Source: Mycobacterium sp. 852014-52450_SCH5900713 (lineage in GTDB: Bacteria; Actinomycetota; Actinomycetes; Mycobacteriales; Mycobacteriaceae). Taken from it: a DNA stretch of 64,000 bases. Numbering within the stretch: position 1 is the first letter of the stretch; every line of letters starts with the position of its first letter. The DNA lies in NCBI RefSeq assembly GCF_001667075.1, contig NZ_LZIL01000035.1, forward strand, positions 186,001 to 250,000. The letters are read 5' to 3'. Positions 8,949 through 16,923 of this stretch are shown piece by piece. The translations under genes and the position numbers were made by a program. The notes under the pieces are model-generated. The model worked only from the letters and a program-made list of their open reading frames with translations. It did no database searches and had not been told where the DNA came from.

Positions 8949-8966
8949 TGAGAAGGTATGTTCTCA
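8949..8966. promoter_or_regulatory. Inverted repeat TGAGAA-N6-TTCTCA between divergent genes
   Basis: TGAGAAGGTATGTTCTCA is a 6-bp perfect inverted repeat with a 6-bp spacer, between the crotonase start (8901) and the DapB-like start (9000). Its half-site resembles that of the 6916-6935 palindrome (TGAGAG), so both may be read by the same TetR repressor, though the spacer differs by 2 bp. Confidence 0.45.
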
Positions 8967-8999
8967 CAGGTTGGGCGGGGCCAACCGGGAAGGGCGCGC

Positions 9000-10112
9000 A
9001 TGACGGACTGCCAAGCTAAGCCGCGGGTGATTCTGTGGGGTCCCGGTCAAGTGGGGATCGGCGCGTTACGCGCGGTGATCGCGCATCCGGGATTGGACCT
9101 CGTCGGCGTGGTCGTGCACGCCGAGGCCAAGGACGCCAAGGATGCGGGCGATCTGTGCGGGATGCCCGTGACGGGCGTCATCGCGACCCGCGACATCGAT
9201 GCCGCACTGGCTCTTGACGCCGACGTGGTCGCCTACTTCGCGTCGGGGGACTACCGGTATCACGACGCAGCCCAGGACATCGCGCGTTGCCTGCGCGCCG
9301 GGAAGAACGTCGTATGTACCTCGCTGGTGCCGCTGTGTTATCCGCCCGCCGCTGACAAGCAGACAGTCGATCTCATTTCGGCGGCGTGCGCGGACGGCGG
9401 CACGAGTTTCTTCAACAGTGGCGTGGATCCCGGCTGGGCCAACGATGTCATGGCGTTGACCATGACGGGATTCAGCAGCCGCGTCGACACCATCACCATG
9501 CTCGAGATACTCGACTACGGCCCCATCGACCAACCAGAAATCATGTTCGACTTCATGGGATTCGGCCACCCGCCAGACCATCCGGCGCCGCTGTTCGACA
9601 CCGCGCGCCTGGCCGCGTTGTGGGCGCCGATCGTACATTTAGTTGCCGATGGCGTCGGCTTGCCGCTCGATCGCGTCGACACAACCATCGAAAAGTGGTT
9701 GGCGACAGAGCGTTACGAAGTCGCATCGGGCTGGGTTGAGCCGGGGACGATGGGCGGAATGCGGTTCAAGCTCGCAGGAAAGGTCGACGGTGAGGAGCGG
9801 GTGGTGCTCGAGCACATCACCCGCATGGGCGAAGGGTCGGCTCCCGAGTGGCCGCGGCATCCGTCGCCGCACGGTGGTTACCGCGTCATCGTCGATGGTC
9901 TACCCACGTACACGGTCGACATTGAGATGCACGGACGGGGAAACAATATGCGGGGTTTGACGTATGCGACGGTGATGCGGGAACTCAATGCGATTCCGGC
10001 GGTCATCGCAGCCCCACCGGGTCTCTTGTCGACGCTGGATCTACCGGTTATTACCGGCCCGGTCCGCGGCGGGACTTGGCGAGGCGTGCTGCCCGCGGCG
10101 GCGAAGCCGTGA
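9000..10112 (+). CDS. DapB-like NAD(P)-binding oxidoreductase
   Basis: 370 aa from the ATG at 9000, with a purine-rich GGGAAGGG upstream; a start at 8958 is possible but less likely. The N-terminal Rossmann motif VILWGPGQVGIGALRAV and the following GVVVHAEAK resemble dihydrodipicolinate reductase N-domains; the rest (NSGVDPGWANDV) matches mycobacterial proteins often described as amine or diaminopentanoate dehydrogenase-like. It probably reduces or oxidises a small metabolite with NAD(P)H. Lysine biosynthesis is unlikely, because the DapB C-terminal domain is not recognisable. It overlaps the nitroreductase start by 4 bp (GTGA). Confidence 0.78.
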   Translation: MTDCQAKPRVILWGPGQVGIGALRAVIAHPGLDLVGVVVHAEAKDAKDAGDLCGMPVTGVIATRDIDAALALDADVVAYFASGDYRYHDAAQDIARCLRAGKNVVCTSLVPLCYPPAADKQTVDLISAACADGGTSFFNSGVDPGWANDVMALTMTGFSSRVDTITMLEILDYGPIDQPEIMFDFMGFGHPPDHPAPLFDTARLAALWAPIVHLVADGVGLPLDRVDTTIEKWLATERYEVASGWVEPGTMGGMRFKLAGKVDGEERVVLEHITRMGEGSAPEWPRHPSPHGGYRVIVDGLPTYTVDIEMHGRGNNMRGLTYATVMRELNAIPAVIAAPPGLLSTLDLPVITGPVRGGTWRGVLPAAAKP

Positions 10113-10768
10113 GCGAGCACGCGGTCCCGCGGACATCGGCGGACCTGTGGGAGGTCATGCACACCGCGTCGACCGTACGGCGCTATCGCGACGAGCCCGT
10201 CTCCGACGAGCTGATCGACACATGTCTACGCGCGGCGAGCTGGGCTCCGTCGGGAGGCAATCAGCAGCCGTGGAAGTTTGTCGTGCTGCGATCGCAGAGC
10301 TTGCGTGACGTGGTCACGGCCGGGGCCCACAAGACGTGGGACGTGATGACCGAGTTTTATTCGATCTCGATTGACGATCACGACGCTGACGACCCCAAAT
10401 CGCGCGTACTGCGAACAATGGCCGAACACATGAGAGTTGGTGGCGCGGCGCCCGTGCTGGTGCTGTTCTGTGTCCAGCCGCAGCGAGGAACCACCGAACT
10501 ACAGCAGGGGGGCTCAATCTTTCCTGCTGTGCAGAACTTCCTCCTGGCCGCCCGCGCGCAAGGACTTGGCGCGGCGATCACACTGTGGCACGGGTCCTGC
10601 GAGGACGAGCTGCGCTCGATGGTCGGAATTCCTGACGACTGGAAGATCGCGTCACTGCTGACGGTGGGCTGGCCGCGCGGCCGACACCACACCGTGCGCC
10701 GCAAGCCGCTATCGGAGGTGGCGACGATAGATCGCTGGGACTCGTCCTGGCAGCTGGGGAGCGAATGA
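10109..10768 (+). CDS. Nitroreductase-family FMN oxidoreductase
   Basis: 219 aa from the GTG at 10109 that overlaps the preceding stop; upstream in-frame starts lie within the DapB-like gene. STVRRYRDEPVSDE and ASWAPSGGNQQPWKFVV are the FMN-binding N-terminal signatures of the nitroreductase fold, and ARAQGLGAAITLWHG is the usual C-terminal helix-strand. The natural reaction may be dehydrogenation or reduction of an unsaturated intermediate rather than of a nitro group. It is followed one base later by the acyl-CoA ligase gene, so the three genes 9000-12311 form one operon. Confidence 0.87.
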   Translation: MSEHAVPRTSADLWEVMHTASTVRRYRDEPVSDELIDTCLRAASWAPSGGNQQPWKFVVLRSQSLRDVVTAGAHKTWDVMTEFYSISIDDHDADDPKSRVLRTMAEHMRVGGAAPVLVLFCVQPQRGTTELQQGGSIFPAVQNFLLAARAQGLGAAITLWHGSCEDELRSMVGIPDDWKIASLLTVGWPRGRHHTVRRKPLSEVATIDRWDSSWQLGSE

Positions 10769-10769
10769 C

Positions 10770-12311
10770 GTGCGCTCAAGCGACGCCCGCATAGACCTGC
10801 GCGATCACGCCGCGTCCACGAAACGCGCTGTGATACTTCACCCGTCTGGGGTGACGGTGCGGTTCGGCGAACTCGAGGTCAGCGCAAATCGGCTGGCCCA
10901 TTATTTGCGCCGACAAGGTCTCGCGGCAGGGGACACGATCGCCGTCGTGATGGAGAACAACGAACACATACACGCCGTGATGTGGGCTGCGAGGAGAAGC
11001 GGTCTGTACTACACGCTGATCAATACGCAACTGCGCGCTGCCGAAATTTCCTTCGTTGTGGGCGACAGCGGCGCGAAGGCGATCATTTCGTCAGTGGCGA
11101 TGCGCGCTGTGTGCCAACAGCTGTCGGAATCACTCCCGCGTGGATTGCCATCCGTGGCGCTTATCGCCGACGGTGAACTAGAAGGGTGGCGACGCTATCC
11201 GGACTGCGTGGCCGCCATGCCAGCGGCGCCCATTGGAGATGAATGCGATGGGCAGCTTCTCCAGTACTCAGCCGGAAGTACCGGACGCCCAAAGGGAATC
11301 CGGCGCCCATTGAAGCCCGCCAGCTCTGTTCGATCGAGTCTTTCGACGCCCGTCTTCGAAGCGCTCGGGGTGACAAGCGATTCCGTGTACATGAGTCCGG
11401 CACCGACGTATCACACCGCACCGGCGATGTGGACGATGGCTGCCCAGGCCGCTGGCGCAACCACGGTCATGATGGAAACGTTCGACGCCGAGGGCGCGCT
11501 GGACTGCATCGAGCGGTACGGCGTCACCCATGCGCAGTTCGTCCCGACGATGTTCGTCAGGATGCTCCGGCTCCCCAGGGCGACGCGAATGCGGTTCGAC
11601 CTGTCGACCCTTCAGCGTGTGGTCCATGCCGCCGCGCCGTGTCCACCCGAGATCAAGCGGCAGATGATCGATTGGTGGGGTCCGATCGTCGATGAGTACT
11701 ACGGGTCCTCAGAAGGCGCGGGAATCTCATTCATCCGCGCCGAAGACTGGCTCCGCCACCCCGGTTCGGTTGGCAAGCCAATGCTGGGAGTGCCGCACAT
11801 CCTCGACGAGAACGGCAACGAGGTCGCAGAGGGGCAGGTCGGCGACATCTATTACGAAGGCGGCTATCCGTTCGAATACCTCAACGATGCAGAGAAGACC
11901 GCTGCGGCCCGCAATTCAAAGGGCTGGGTGACCGTGGGCGACGTTGGTTACCTGGACGACGACGGCTACCTGTACCTCACTGACCGTCGTCATCACATGA
12001 TCATCTCGGGAGGCGTCAACATCTATCCGCAGGAAACCGAGGATGTGCTGGTGTGCCATCCGCTGGTTGTCGACGCCGCGGTGTTCGGCGTACCGGACGA
12101 GGTGATGGGGCAGTCGGTCGTGGCGGTAGTTCAACTAGTCGATCCGACGCGGGCCACACCACAGTTCGCCGACGAGTTGACCGAGTGGCTCCGAAGTCGG
12201 CTGGCTCGTTACAAGTGTCCGCGATCGCTGTACTTCGAACCACGGTTGCCGCGCAGCGACGCCGGGAAGTTGTACAAACAGGAGCTGATTAGCAAGTACT
12301 CACGGCGTTAA
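10770..12311 (+). CDS. Acyl-CoA synthetase (FadD-like, AMP-binding)
   Basis: 513 aa from a GTG one base after the nitroreductase stop. The ATP/AMP motif YSAGSTGRPKG is at about 166-176, YGSSEGAG and GDVGYLDDDGYLYLTDR follow, and the conserved C-terminal Lys is in DAGKLYKQEL. These are the A3, A5, A8 and A10 elements of acyl/aryl-CoA ligases, which adenylate a carboxylate and transfer it to CoA. It would activate the substrate of the cluster and so feed the crotonases and acyl-CoA dehydrogenases. Chain specificity cannot be told. It is the last gene of the operon; a 537-bp gap follows. Confidence 0.9.
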   Translation: MRSSDARIDLRDHAASTKRAVILHPSGVTVRFGELEVSANRLAHYLRRQGLAAGDTIAVVMENNEHIHAVMWAARRSGLYYTLINTQLRAAEISFVVGDSGAKAIISSVAMRAVCQQLSESLPRGLPSVALIADGELEGWRRYPDCVAAMPAAPIGDECDGQLLQYSAGSTGRPKGIRRPLKPASSVRSSLSTPVFEALGVTSDSVYMSPAPTYHTAPAMWTMAAQAAGATTVMMETFDAEGALDCIERYGVTHAQFVPTMFVRMLRLPRATRMRFDLSTLQRVVHAAAPCPPEIKRQMIDWWGPIVDEYYGSSEGAGISFIRAEDWLRHPGSVGKPMLGVPHILDENGNEVAEGQVGDIYYEGGYPFEYLNDAEKTAAARNSKGWVTVGDVGYLDDDGYLYLTDRRHHMIISGGVNIYPQETEDVLVCHPLVVDAAVFGVPDEVMGQSVVAVVQLVDPTRATPQFADELTEWLRSRLARYKCPRSLYFEPRLPRSDAGKLYKQELISKYSRR

Positions 12312-12848
12312 GCTCGGCCGGCCTGACTTCGGCGAGCGAATGAGGCGATGGCGGTTTCTAGTTGGCGATGCGCTGATCACGAATCACGCCCGAGGCAGCC
12401 GACGACCCGCGAACTGCCCGGGACGACGGTGGTGATTGGCACGGCGGATGCTGGCCCGGGCGTGGTGCGGAAGCGACCCGCCACCTGAGATACGATCGAG
12501 TGCACCCCGACACAGCCTTATCGTCGCTTCGGGGGTGTCGGCCACGGAGTCCCAATCCTCGATGAATGCCGCGTGCTCATCCCGGTGACATACCAATGAC
12601 TTGGCCAGCGTCGGCGTGGGCGCTCTTGGCCGGCACTTGGGTAGTGCCACCCTCACGGGTACCCGCTGTCGCGCCTGCGGCGATGGTGGAGCTACGCGTG
12701 GCCGTCACGCCGAGCCCTTTCTCGCTGTTGAGTTCAGCAATGCGCGACGTGCGCCAACTGAGCGCATAGTTCGCGGGGTGCGTAACCGTCACGCCTGCAA
12801 CGGTTCCGCCAACGCCGACGATCGCTCCCCAGCCAGGGGTGTAGAACA
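12312..12848. other. Gene-poor gap at the bcp-side boundary of the catabolic cluster
   Basis: 537 bp between the acyl-CoA ligase and bcp. The only candidate gene is the weak 90-codon frame listed separately. A second minus-strand frame (12384-12656) contains a protein-like stretch, CHRDEHAAFIEDWDSVADT, but has no convincing start, so the gap may hold eroded coding DNA. No tRNA, terminator with a T-run, or repeat was seen. In M. tuberculosis the neighbour of bcp on this side is a different gene block, so this is the synteny breakpoint. Confidence 0.5.
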
Positions 12849-12849
12849 C
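12577..12849 (-). CDS. Hypothetical 90-aa protein, doubtful
   Basis: The frame starts with a GTG that shares one base with the bcp stop codon (TAGTG), an arrangement seen in coupled genes. The product is Gly/Ala/Thr-rich with no motif I recognise, no clear signal peptide and no membrane segment beyond a short glycine-valine stretch near residues 8-22. It may be a real short gene downstream of bcp, a remnant, or chance open frame in high-GC DNA. Confidence 0.25.
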   Translation of the reverse strand: MFYTPGWGAIVGVGGTVAGVTVTHPANYALSWRTSRIAELNSEKGLGVTATRSSTIAAGATAGTREGGTTQVPAKSAHADAGQVIGMSPG

Positions 12850-13322
12850 TAGATCGACAAGTCGCGGCGAAGCTTGGCCACATGCCCTGTGGCCTTGACG
12901 TTGTATTGGGCGACCTCGATCTTGCCCTTCTCGTCGACCACGAAGGTCGAACGGATCACGCCCTGCACGGTCTTGCCGTACATCTGTTTCTCGCCGTAGG
13001 CGCCCCAGGCCGTCAGCACCTTGCGGTCGGGATCCGACAGCAGCGGGAACGTCAGCTTTTCGGCGTCGCGGAACTTGGCGAGCTTCTCCGGCTTGTCGGG
13101 GGAGATGCCGATGACGTCGAGGCCGGCGTCGCTGAGTTCGTGCAGGTTGTCGCGGAAGTCGCAGGCCTGCTTGGTGCAGCCGGGAGTCGAGGCCGCGGGG
13201 TAGAAGTACACGATGACGCGCCGCCCCTTGTAATCGGCCAGCGACACTTGGTTCCCGTCGGCGTCGGGCAGACTGAAGGTGGGCGCTTTACCGCCCGGCG
13301 CAAGCCGCGTGCTATCGGCCAA
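12849..13322 (-). CDS. bcp: Peroxiredoxin, BCP/PrxQ type
   Basis: 157 aa from a TTG at 13322 with AAAGGGG 9 bp upstream. The peroxidatic Cys is C49 in the TPGCT motif, and C54 five residues later is the resolving Cys typical of atypical two-Cys BCP/PrxQ enzymes. It reduces hydrogen peroxide and organic hydroperoxides in the cytoplasm using thioredoxin-type donors. Length is that of M. tuberculosis Bcp (Rv2521). The divergent DUF3618 gene next to it matches the Rv2521-Rv2520c pair, which anchors the synteny of the window. Confidence 0.95.
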   Translation of the reverse strand: MADSTRLAPGGKAPTFSLPDADGNQVSLADYKGRRVIVYFYPAASTPGCTKQACDFRDNLHELSDAGLDVIGISPDKPEKLAKFRDAEKLTFPLLSDPDRKVLTAWGAYGEKQMYGKTVQGVIRSTFVVDEKGKIEVAQYNVKATGHVAKLRRDLSI

Positions 13323-13420
13323 TTTCTGGGCCCCTTTCTGTTCACCGGAGCGTTGGGGTTATCACCAGCTGATCTAGGGTAGTGCCTCAGGTGCATCAGG
13401 CCGACTGGGAGGACAGACAC

Positions 13421-13648
13421 GTGGCGGACCGGGACCCCGAGGCCATCAAGCGCGACATCGACGTCGCCCGCGACCAGCTGGCGGCCACCGTCGACTCGCT
13501 CGCTGTGCGGGCCAACCCCCGCCGCCTCGCCGACGACCTGAAGGCGAAGGCGGTCGAGTTCGTCAAGAAGCCCGCGGTGGCGGTGTCACTGGCCGGCGTC
13601 GGTGTCCTCGTCGTCGTGGTTGTGGTGCACCGGGTGCGCAACCGCTGA
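13421..13648 (+). CDS. DUF3618 small membrane protein (Rv2520c-like)
   Basis: 75 aa from the GTG at 13421 (GGGAGG upstream); an earlier in-frame start at 13382 lacks a ribosome site. The amphipathic N-terminal half (DPEAIKRDIDVARDQLAATVDSL) is the DUF3618 signature, and residues 50-71 form one strongly hydrophobic Val-rich membrane helix followed by a basic end. Function is unknown; family members are common in actinobacterial envelopes. It is divergent from bcp, as in M. tuberculosis. Confidence 0.88.
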   Translation: MADRDPEAIKRDIDVARDQLAATVDSLAVRANPRRLADDLKAKAVEFVKKPAVAVSLAGVGVLVVVVVVHRVRNR

Positions 13649-13652
13649 CGCG

Positions 13653-15395
13653 TCACGCCATGCCGGCACCTGTGCCGCTCTGCACGTGCACCGGAATGTC
13701 GTCGGCCCAGGGCTGCGTCGTGACCATGTCCTCGACGTCGACATAGCCGCGCTCGAATTCGCCGGTCGCCGCGTCGACGAGCCGGTACTCCTGCCGCTGG
13801 ATGTGGATGGGCTGCGCGTCGAGGATGACCACCCGCACGTCGCCCGGCTGGAAATTGCACCGCTGCTGTAGCGCCTCGATGAGGCATTCGTTGTGCATGT
13901 GCCCGTCGCCGAAGTTCCACCCGAGCACCATCGAGCACAGCACCTCGCCCTCGCAGAGGTTGTAGTCGTCCTCGTCGTAGCCGGCCAGCGCGCGGTGCAC
14001 CAGGGTGAACAGCGCGCGCCCGTGGGTGTTCATCCCGCGGAACGCCATGGCCAGGTGAAGCGGGACCAGGGTGTCCTCTTTGGAGCCGTAGAGGCGCTCG
14101 AGCTGCAGGTGTTGCATCGGCCCGAGCGCGCGCGAGCCGGTGCGGAACTTCTCGTCGACCGACGGCTTGACGCACCACACGGTGGTGTCCCAGTTGCCCG
14201 CGTAGTACCGCATGCCCGGCAGGAAGGACACCTTGCGCGGGTAGAGGTTGCCGACGACGACGATGCCGGCGATGACCACGAACAGGATCGCCACCGGCAA
14301 CGGGTTGGCCAGGTCGGACAGGCCGAGGCGGGCATGCGCGACGAACAGCGACAGCACCCCGAAGATCATGAAGACGTTCCACTCCAAGGGGACACCCATC
14401 GGGAAGGCCAGCAGGATGTTCAGGTGGAAGACGATCATCACGAATGCGGCGATCGCTGTCGGCCAGCCGCCGTGGGAGAAGAGCAGGACCAGCGGCACCA
14501 GGCCTTCCACGGCGGTGGAGAAATGGGCGATGAAACCCGCCAGCGCGCTGGGCCGCAGGTCGTCCGGATAGTGCTTGAACATCGACCGTTTCAGCGGACC
14601 AGACGGGATGAACGGGTTGTTCGCGAGCATCGTCGAAATCACGAACGGGAAGTGCCGGTTGAGTTTTGAGGTGGCGGCCCCCAGCCAGATCACCATGAAG
14701 ACCACCTTGGCCCCGATGATGGAGTCCGCCCCGGCGAACAGGAAGGCGAGCGCCAGCGGCGCGTAGACCTCGCCACGCGCGGCCAGGAAGATCACCTTGT
14801 CGCGCAGCCCGACGACGGCCAGGACCGCCAGGATCGCGACGGTGTGCCAGGGCGCCAGCACGCCAATCTCGGTGTGCAAGGCGGGGATTGGGCCGGTGCC
14901 GTCGGACACGAGCGCGATGGCAAGCAACACCAGCAGCGCGGCGTAGAGCACCGCGTCGATGGGGCCGCGGACGCTGCCCTTGGTCAACGGCACCCGATCG
15001 GGCCACGGCGGCAACCGGATGGTGCCGGGCCGCAGCCAGTACAGGATCGATCCCATCGGCGGGAAGTAGCGGCCGGCCAGCGGCCCGAAGCAACAACCCA
15101 GGCCGATGACTTCGAACAGCATCGTGTACAGCACGGCCTTCTCGAAGACGATCGGTTCCGACCACCACGCCGCGACGCCGGTAAAGCTGCCGATGCCGGT
15201 CGTGCACCACCCGAACACCCAGCCGCCCAGGATGTACAGCGCGATCTTCACGCCGTACATCACATGCATCACCAGCGGGGTGCCGAAACCGTTCTCGGCG
15301 ATGTGGCGCACCATCGGCACGATCCGCTGGGCGCGGCTCTGCTTGCTCCATTCGGCCACGTCGACCACGGGCAGATTCGGCTGGATGAACCCCAT
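13653..15395 (-). CDS. DUF3556 multi-pass membrane protein
   Basis: 580 aa from the ATG at 15395, chosen for its GAAGGAG site; the open frame extends to 15431. The N-terminus (MGFIQPNLPVVDVAEW) is characteristic of the mycobacterial DUF3556 family. About nine or ten hydrophobic segments occupy residues 40-400, then a soluble C-terminal region of roughly 180 residues begins after SFLPGMRYYAGNWDTTVW. Function is unknown to me. It ends 4 bp from the convergent DUF3618 gene and has no obvious operon partner. No near homologue sits at this position in M. tuberculosis, as far as I recall. Confidence 0.8.
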   Translation of the reverse strand: MGFIQPNLPVVDVAEWSKQSRAQRIVPMVRHIAENGFGTPLVMHVMYGVKIALYILGGWVFGWCTTGIGSFTGVAAWWSEPIVFEKAVLYTMLFEVIGLGCCFGPLAGRYFPPMGSILYWLRPGTIRLPPWPDRVPLTKGSVRGPIDAVLYAALLVLLAIALVSDGTGPIPALHTEIGVLAPWHTVAILAVLAVVGLRDKVIFLAARGEVYAPLALAFLFAGADSIIGAKVVFMVIWLGAATSKLNRHFPFVISTMLANNPFIPSGPLKRSMFKHYPDDLRPSALAGFIAHFSTAVEGLVPLVLLFSHGGWPTAIAAFVMIVFHLNILLAFPMGVPLEWNVFMIFGVLSLFVAHARLGLSDLANPLPVAILFVVIAGIVVVGNLYPRKVSFLPGMRYYAGNWDTTVWCVKPSVDEKFRTGSRALGPMQHLQLERLYGSKEDTLVPLHLAMAFRGMNTHGRALFTLVHRALAGYDEDDYNLCEGEVLCSMVLGWNFGDGHMHNECLIEALQQRCNFQPGDVRVVILDAQPIHIQRQEYRLVDAATGEFERGYVDVEDMVTTQPWADDIPVHVQSGTGAGMA

Positions 15396-15514
15396 TGCAG
15401 CTCCTTCGCCACGGCTCGATTCCAGGGGCACTCGCTGTGAAGAGAAGCTACCTGCAGGATCATCCGTGCGGCAGGCAATTTACGTCGAACAGGTCGGGAC
15501 GGGCCCGACGCGCG

Positions 15515-16183
15515 TCACGTGTCTATGCCGTAGCCACCGCGCAGGTCCGTGTGGGCGGCTTTCAACAACCGGTTGCACAGCACCACCAGCGCGTCGACGT
15601 CAAGATCCGACTCATCGCCGAGTTGCTTGAGAAACGTTGCTTCTTCGTCCTTCAGCGCGGTCCACTTTCGCTTCCGTTCGACCATCGCCTCATCGCTATT
15701 TGGTAGGACGTCGACGGTGGTCTGGAGTTGCTCCTTGCACGCATCCAGCTGCGACAGCGAGTAGCCGTGCTCGCGGAATTGGCGGTCCCATTCGTCGAGG
15801 ATCAGTTCGGTGAGGTCACGAACCGGTTCTGCGGCGTAGATCATCAGCTCGGCAACTCCGTCGTCGAGACCCAGCCGTGCGCGGAATTCGTACAACTCTC
15901 TGGTGGCCTCCGCCCGCCTTCGGCTGATGGTCTCTTCGGTGACTTCGGCGCCCACGAGGGGCTCCGCGCCGCGTTTGAGGTGAAGGGTTGCCGAGATGAG
16001 AAGCTTCAGCACCGCTTTCTTGTCCTCGCCGGCCCGCTTCTCGTAGTCGAGCACCAGCGCGTGGTCTCGATCCTCTCGCTTAGTTCGGGCGTCGATACGC
16101 TTCGTCCAGACCGCCACCGTCGCAGTCGACAAGACGGACGCGACCGGCACCAGAGTGGTCGTGAGCACCGTCTCCCAGCTCAC
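15515..16183 (-). CDS. Hypothetical protein with N-terminal membrane anchor and coiled-coil character
   Basis: 222 aa. Residues about 5-25 are hydrophobic (SWETVLTTTLVPVASVLSTA) and would anchor the protein, followed by a long charged, helix-prone region (KRIDARTKREDRDHALVLDY and onward, rich in Arg, Glu and Lys). No family was recognised. It lies alone on the minus strand between the DUF3556 gene and the divergent TetR gene. Composition is balanced and phase is kept throughout, so it is probably a real gene. Confidence 0.6.
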   Translation of the reverse strand: MSWETVLTTTLVPVASVLSTATVAVWTKRIDARTKREDRDHALVLDYEKRAGEDKKAVLKLLISATLHLKRGAEPLVGAEVTEETISRRRAEATRELYEFRARLGLDDGVAELMIYAAEPVRDLTELILDEWDRQFREHGYSLSQLDACKEQLQTTVDVLPNSDEAMVERKRKWTALKDEEATFLKQLGDESDLDVDALVVLCNRLLKAAHTDLRGGYGIDT

Positions 16184-16353
16184 GGCGCTACTGCCCCTCT
16201 TCGCGGCGCTCGCGCTGACGCGCTTCTCCGAGTGTGCATCCGGACGTCCTCATTGCCACGTGGCTCAGTGTGCCTGACTGGACAGCGGTACACGGGGGTT
16301 TGCCGCCGCCACCGCGGCGCTGTTACCGGGGGCCTAACGAGGTTAAGACATAA

Positions 16354-16382
16354 TTGTCTCATCTGAGATATATTTGTCTCAT
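16354..16382. promoter_or_regulatory. Autoregulatory operator overlapping the TetR start codon
   Basis: Two direct copies of TTGTCTCAT (16354-16362 and 16374-16382) lie 20 bp apart, and the first overlaps an inverted repeat TCTCATCTGAGA (16357-16368). The second copy runs into the ATG at 16381. This AT-rich patch differs from its surroundings and is placed to let the TetR product repress itself and the coupled exporter. Confidence 0.5.
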
Positions 16383-16923
16383 GGCTCCCGATCGTGAACA
16401 GATGTTGCTTGCCGCCGCGGATTTCCTCGGTCGGCGTCCCAACGCAACGCAGGACGAGATCGCCGCGGCGGTCGGCGTCAGCCGGGCGACCCTGCATCGT
16501 TACTTCGCCGGGCGGAGCGCCCTCCTCGAGGCACTGGACCAACTCGCGGTGGCGCAGATGCGTGGGGCCCTGAGGGCCGCTCGCTGGCAGGAGGGCTCGG
16601 CCACAGAAGCGTTGCAGCGCTTGGTGACCGCGTGCGAACCCGTGTCCGGATATCTCACCTTTCTCTGCACCCAGAGTCAGGGATTCGACGCCGATCGGGT
16701 GCAGGAAGGGTGGGCGGAGATCGACGCCGAGATCAGGGCAATGTTCGAGCGCGGCCAGCGAGAAGGCGAATTCCGTCCCGATCTCAGTGCCGTCTGGTTG
16801 ACCGAGGCGTTCTACGACCTTGTCGCGGGCGCGGGGTGGGTTATCCAGGCCGGACGGGCCGCGCGCCGCGACTTCACCCCGATGATCACCGACCTGCTGC
16901 TACACGGGGTGAGCCGGTCATGA
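16381..16923 (+). CDS. TetR-family regulator of the adjacent MFS exporter
   Basis: 180 aa from the ATG at 16381; a TTG at 16354 is also in frame but lies in the operator. The helix-turn-helix is clear (TQDEIAAAVGVSRATLHRYF, then AGRSALLEALD at about 18-50). The C-terminal ligand domain ends VIQAGRAARRDFTPMITDLL. Its stop overlaps the ATG of the MFS gene by 4 bp (ATGA), so the two are cotranscribed and coupled, the usual layout of a drug-efflux pump and its local repressor. Confidence 0.88.
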   Translation: MAPDREQMLLAAADFLGRRPNATQDEIAAAVGVSRATLHRYFAGRSALLEALDQLAVAQMRGALRAARWQEGSATEALQRLVTACEPVSGYLTFLCTQSQGFDADRVQEGWAEIDAEIRAMFERGQREGEFRPDLSAVWLTEAFYDLVAGAGWVIQAGRAARRDFTPMITDLLLHGVSRS

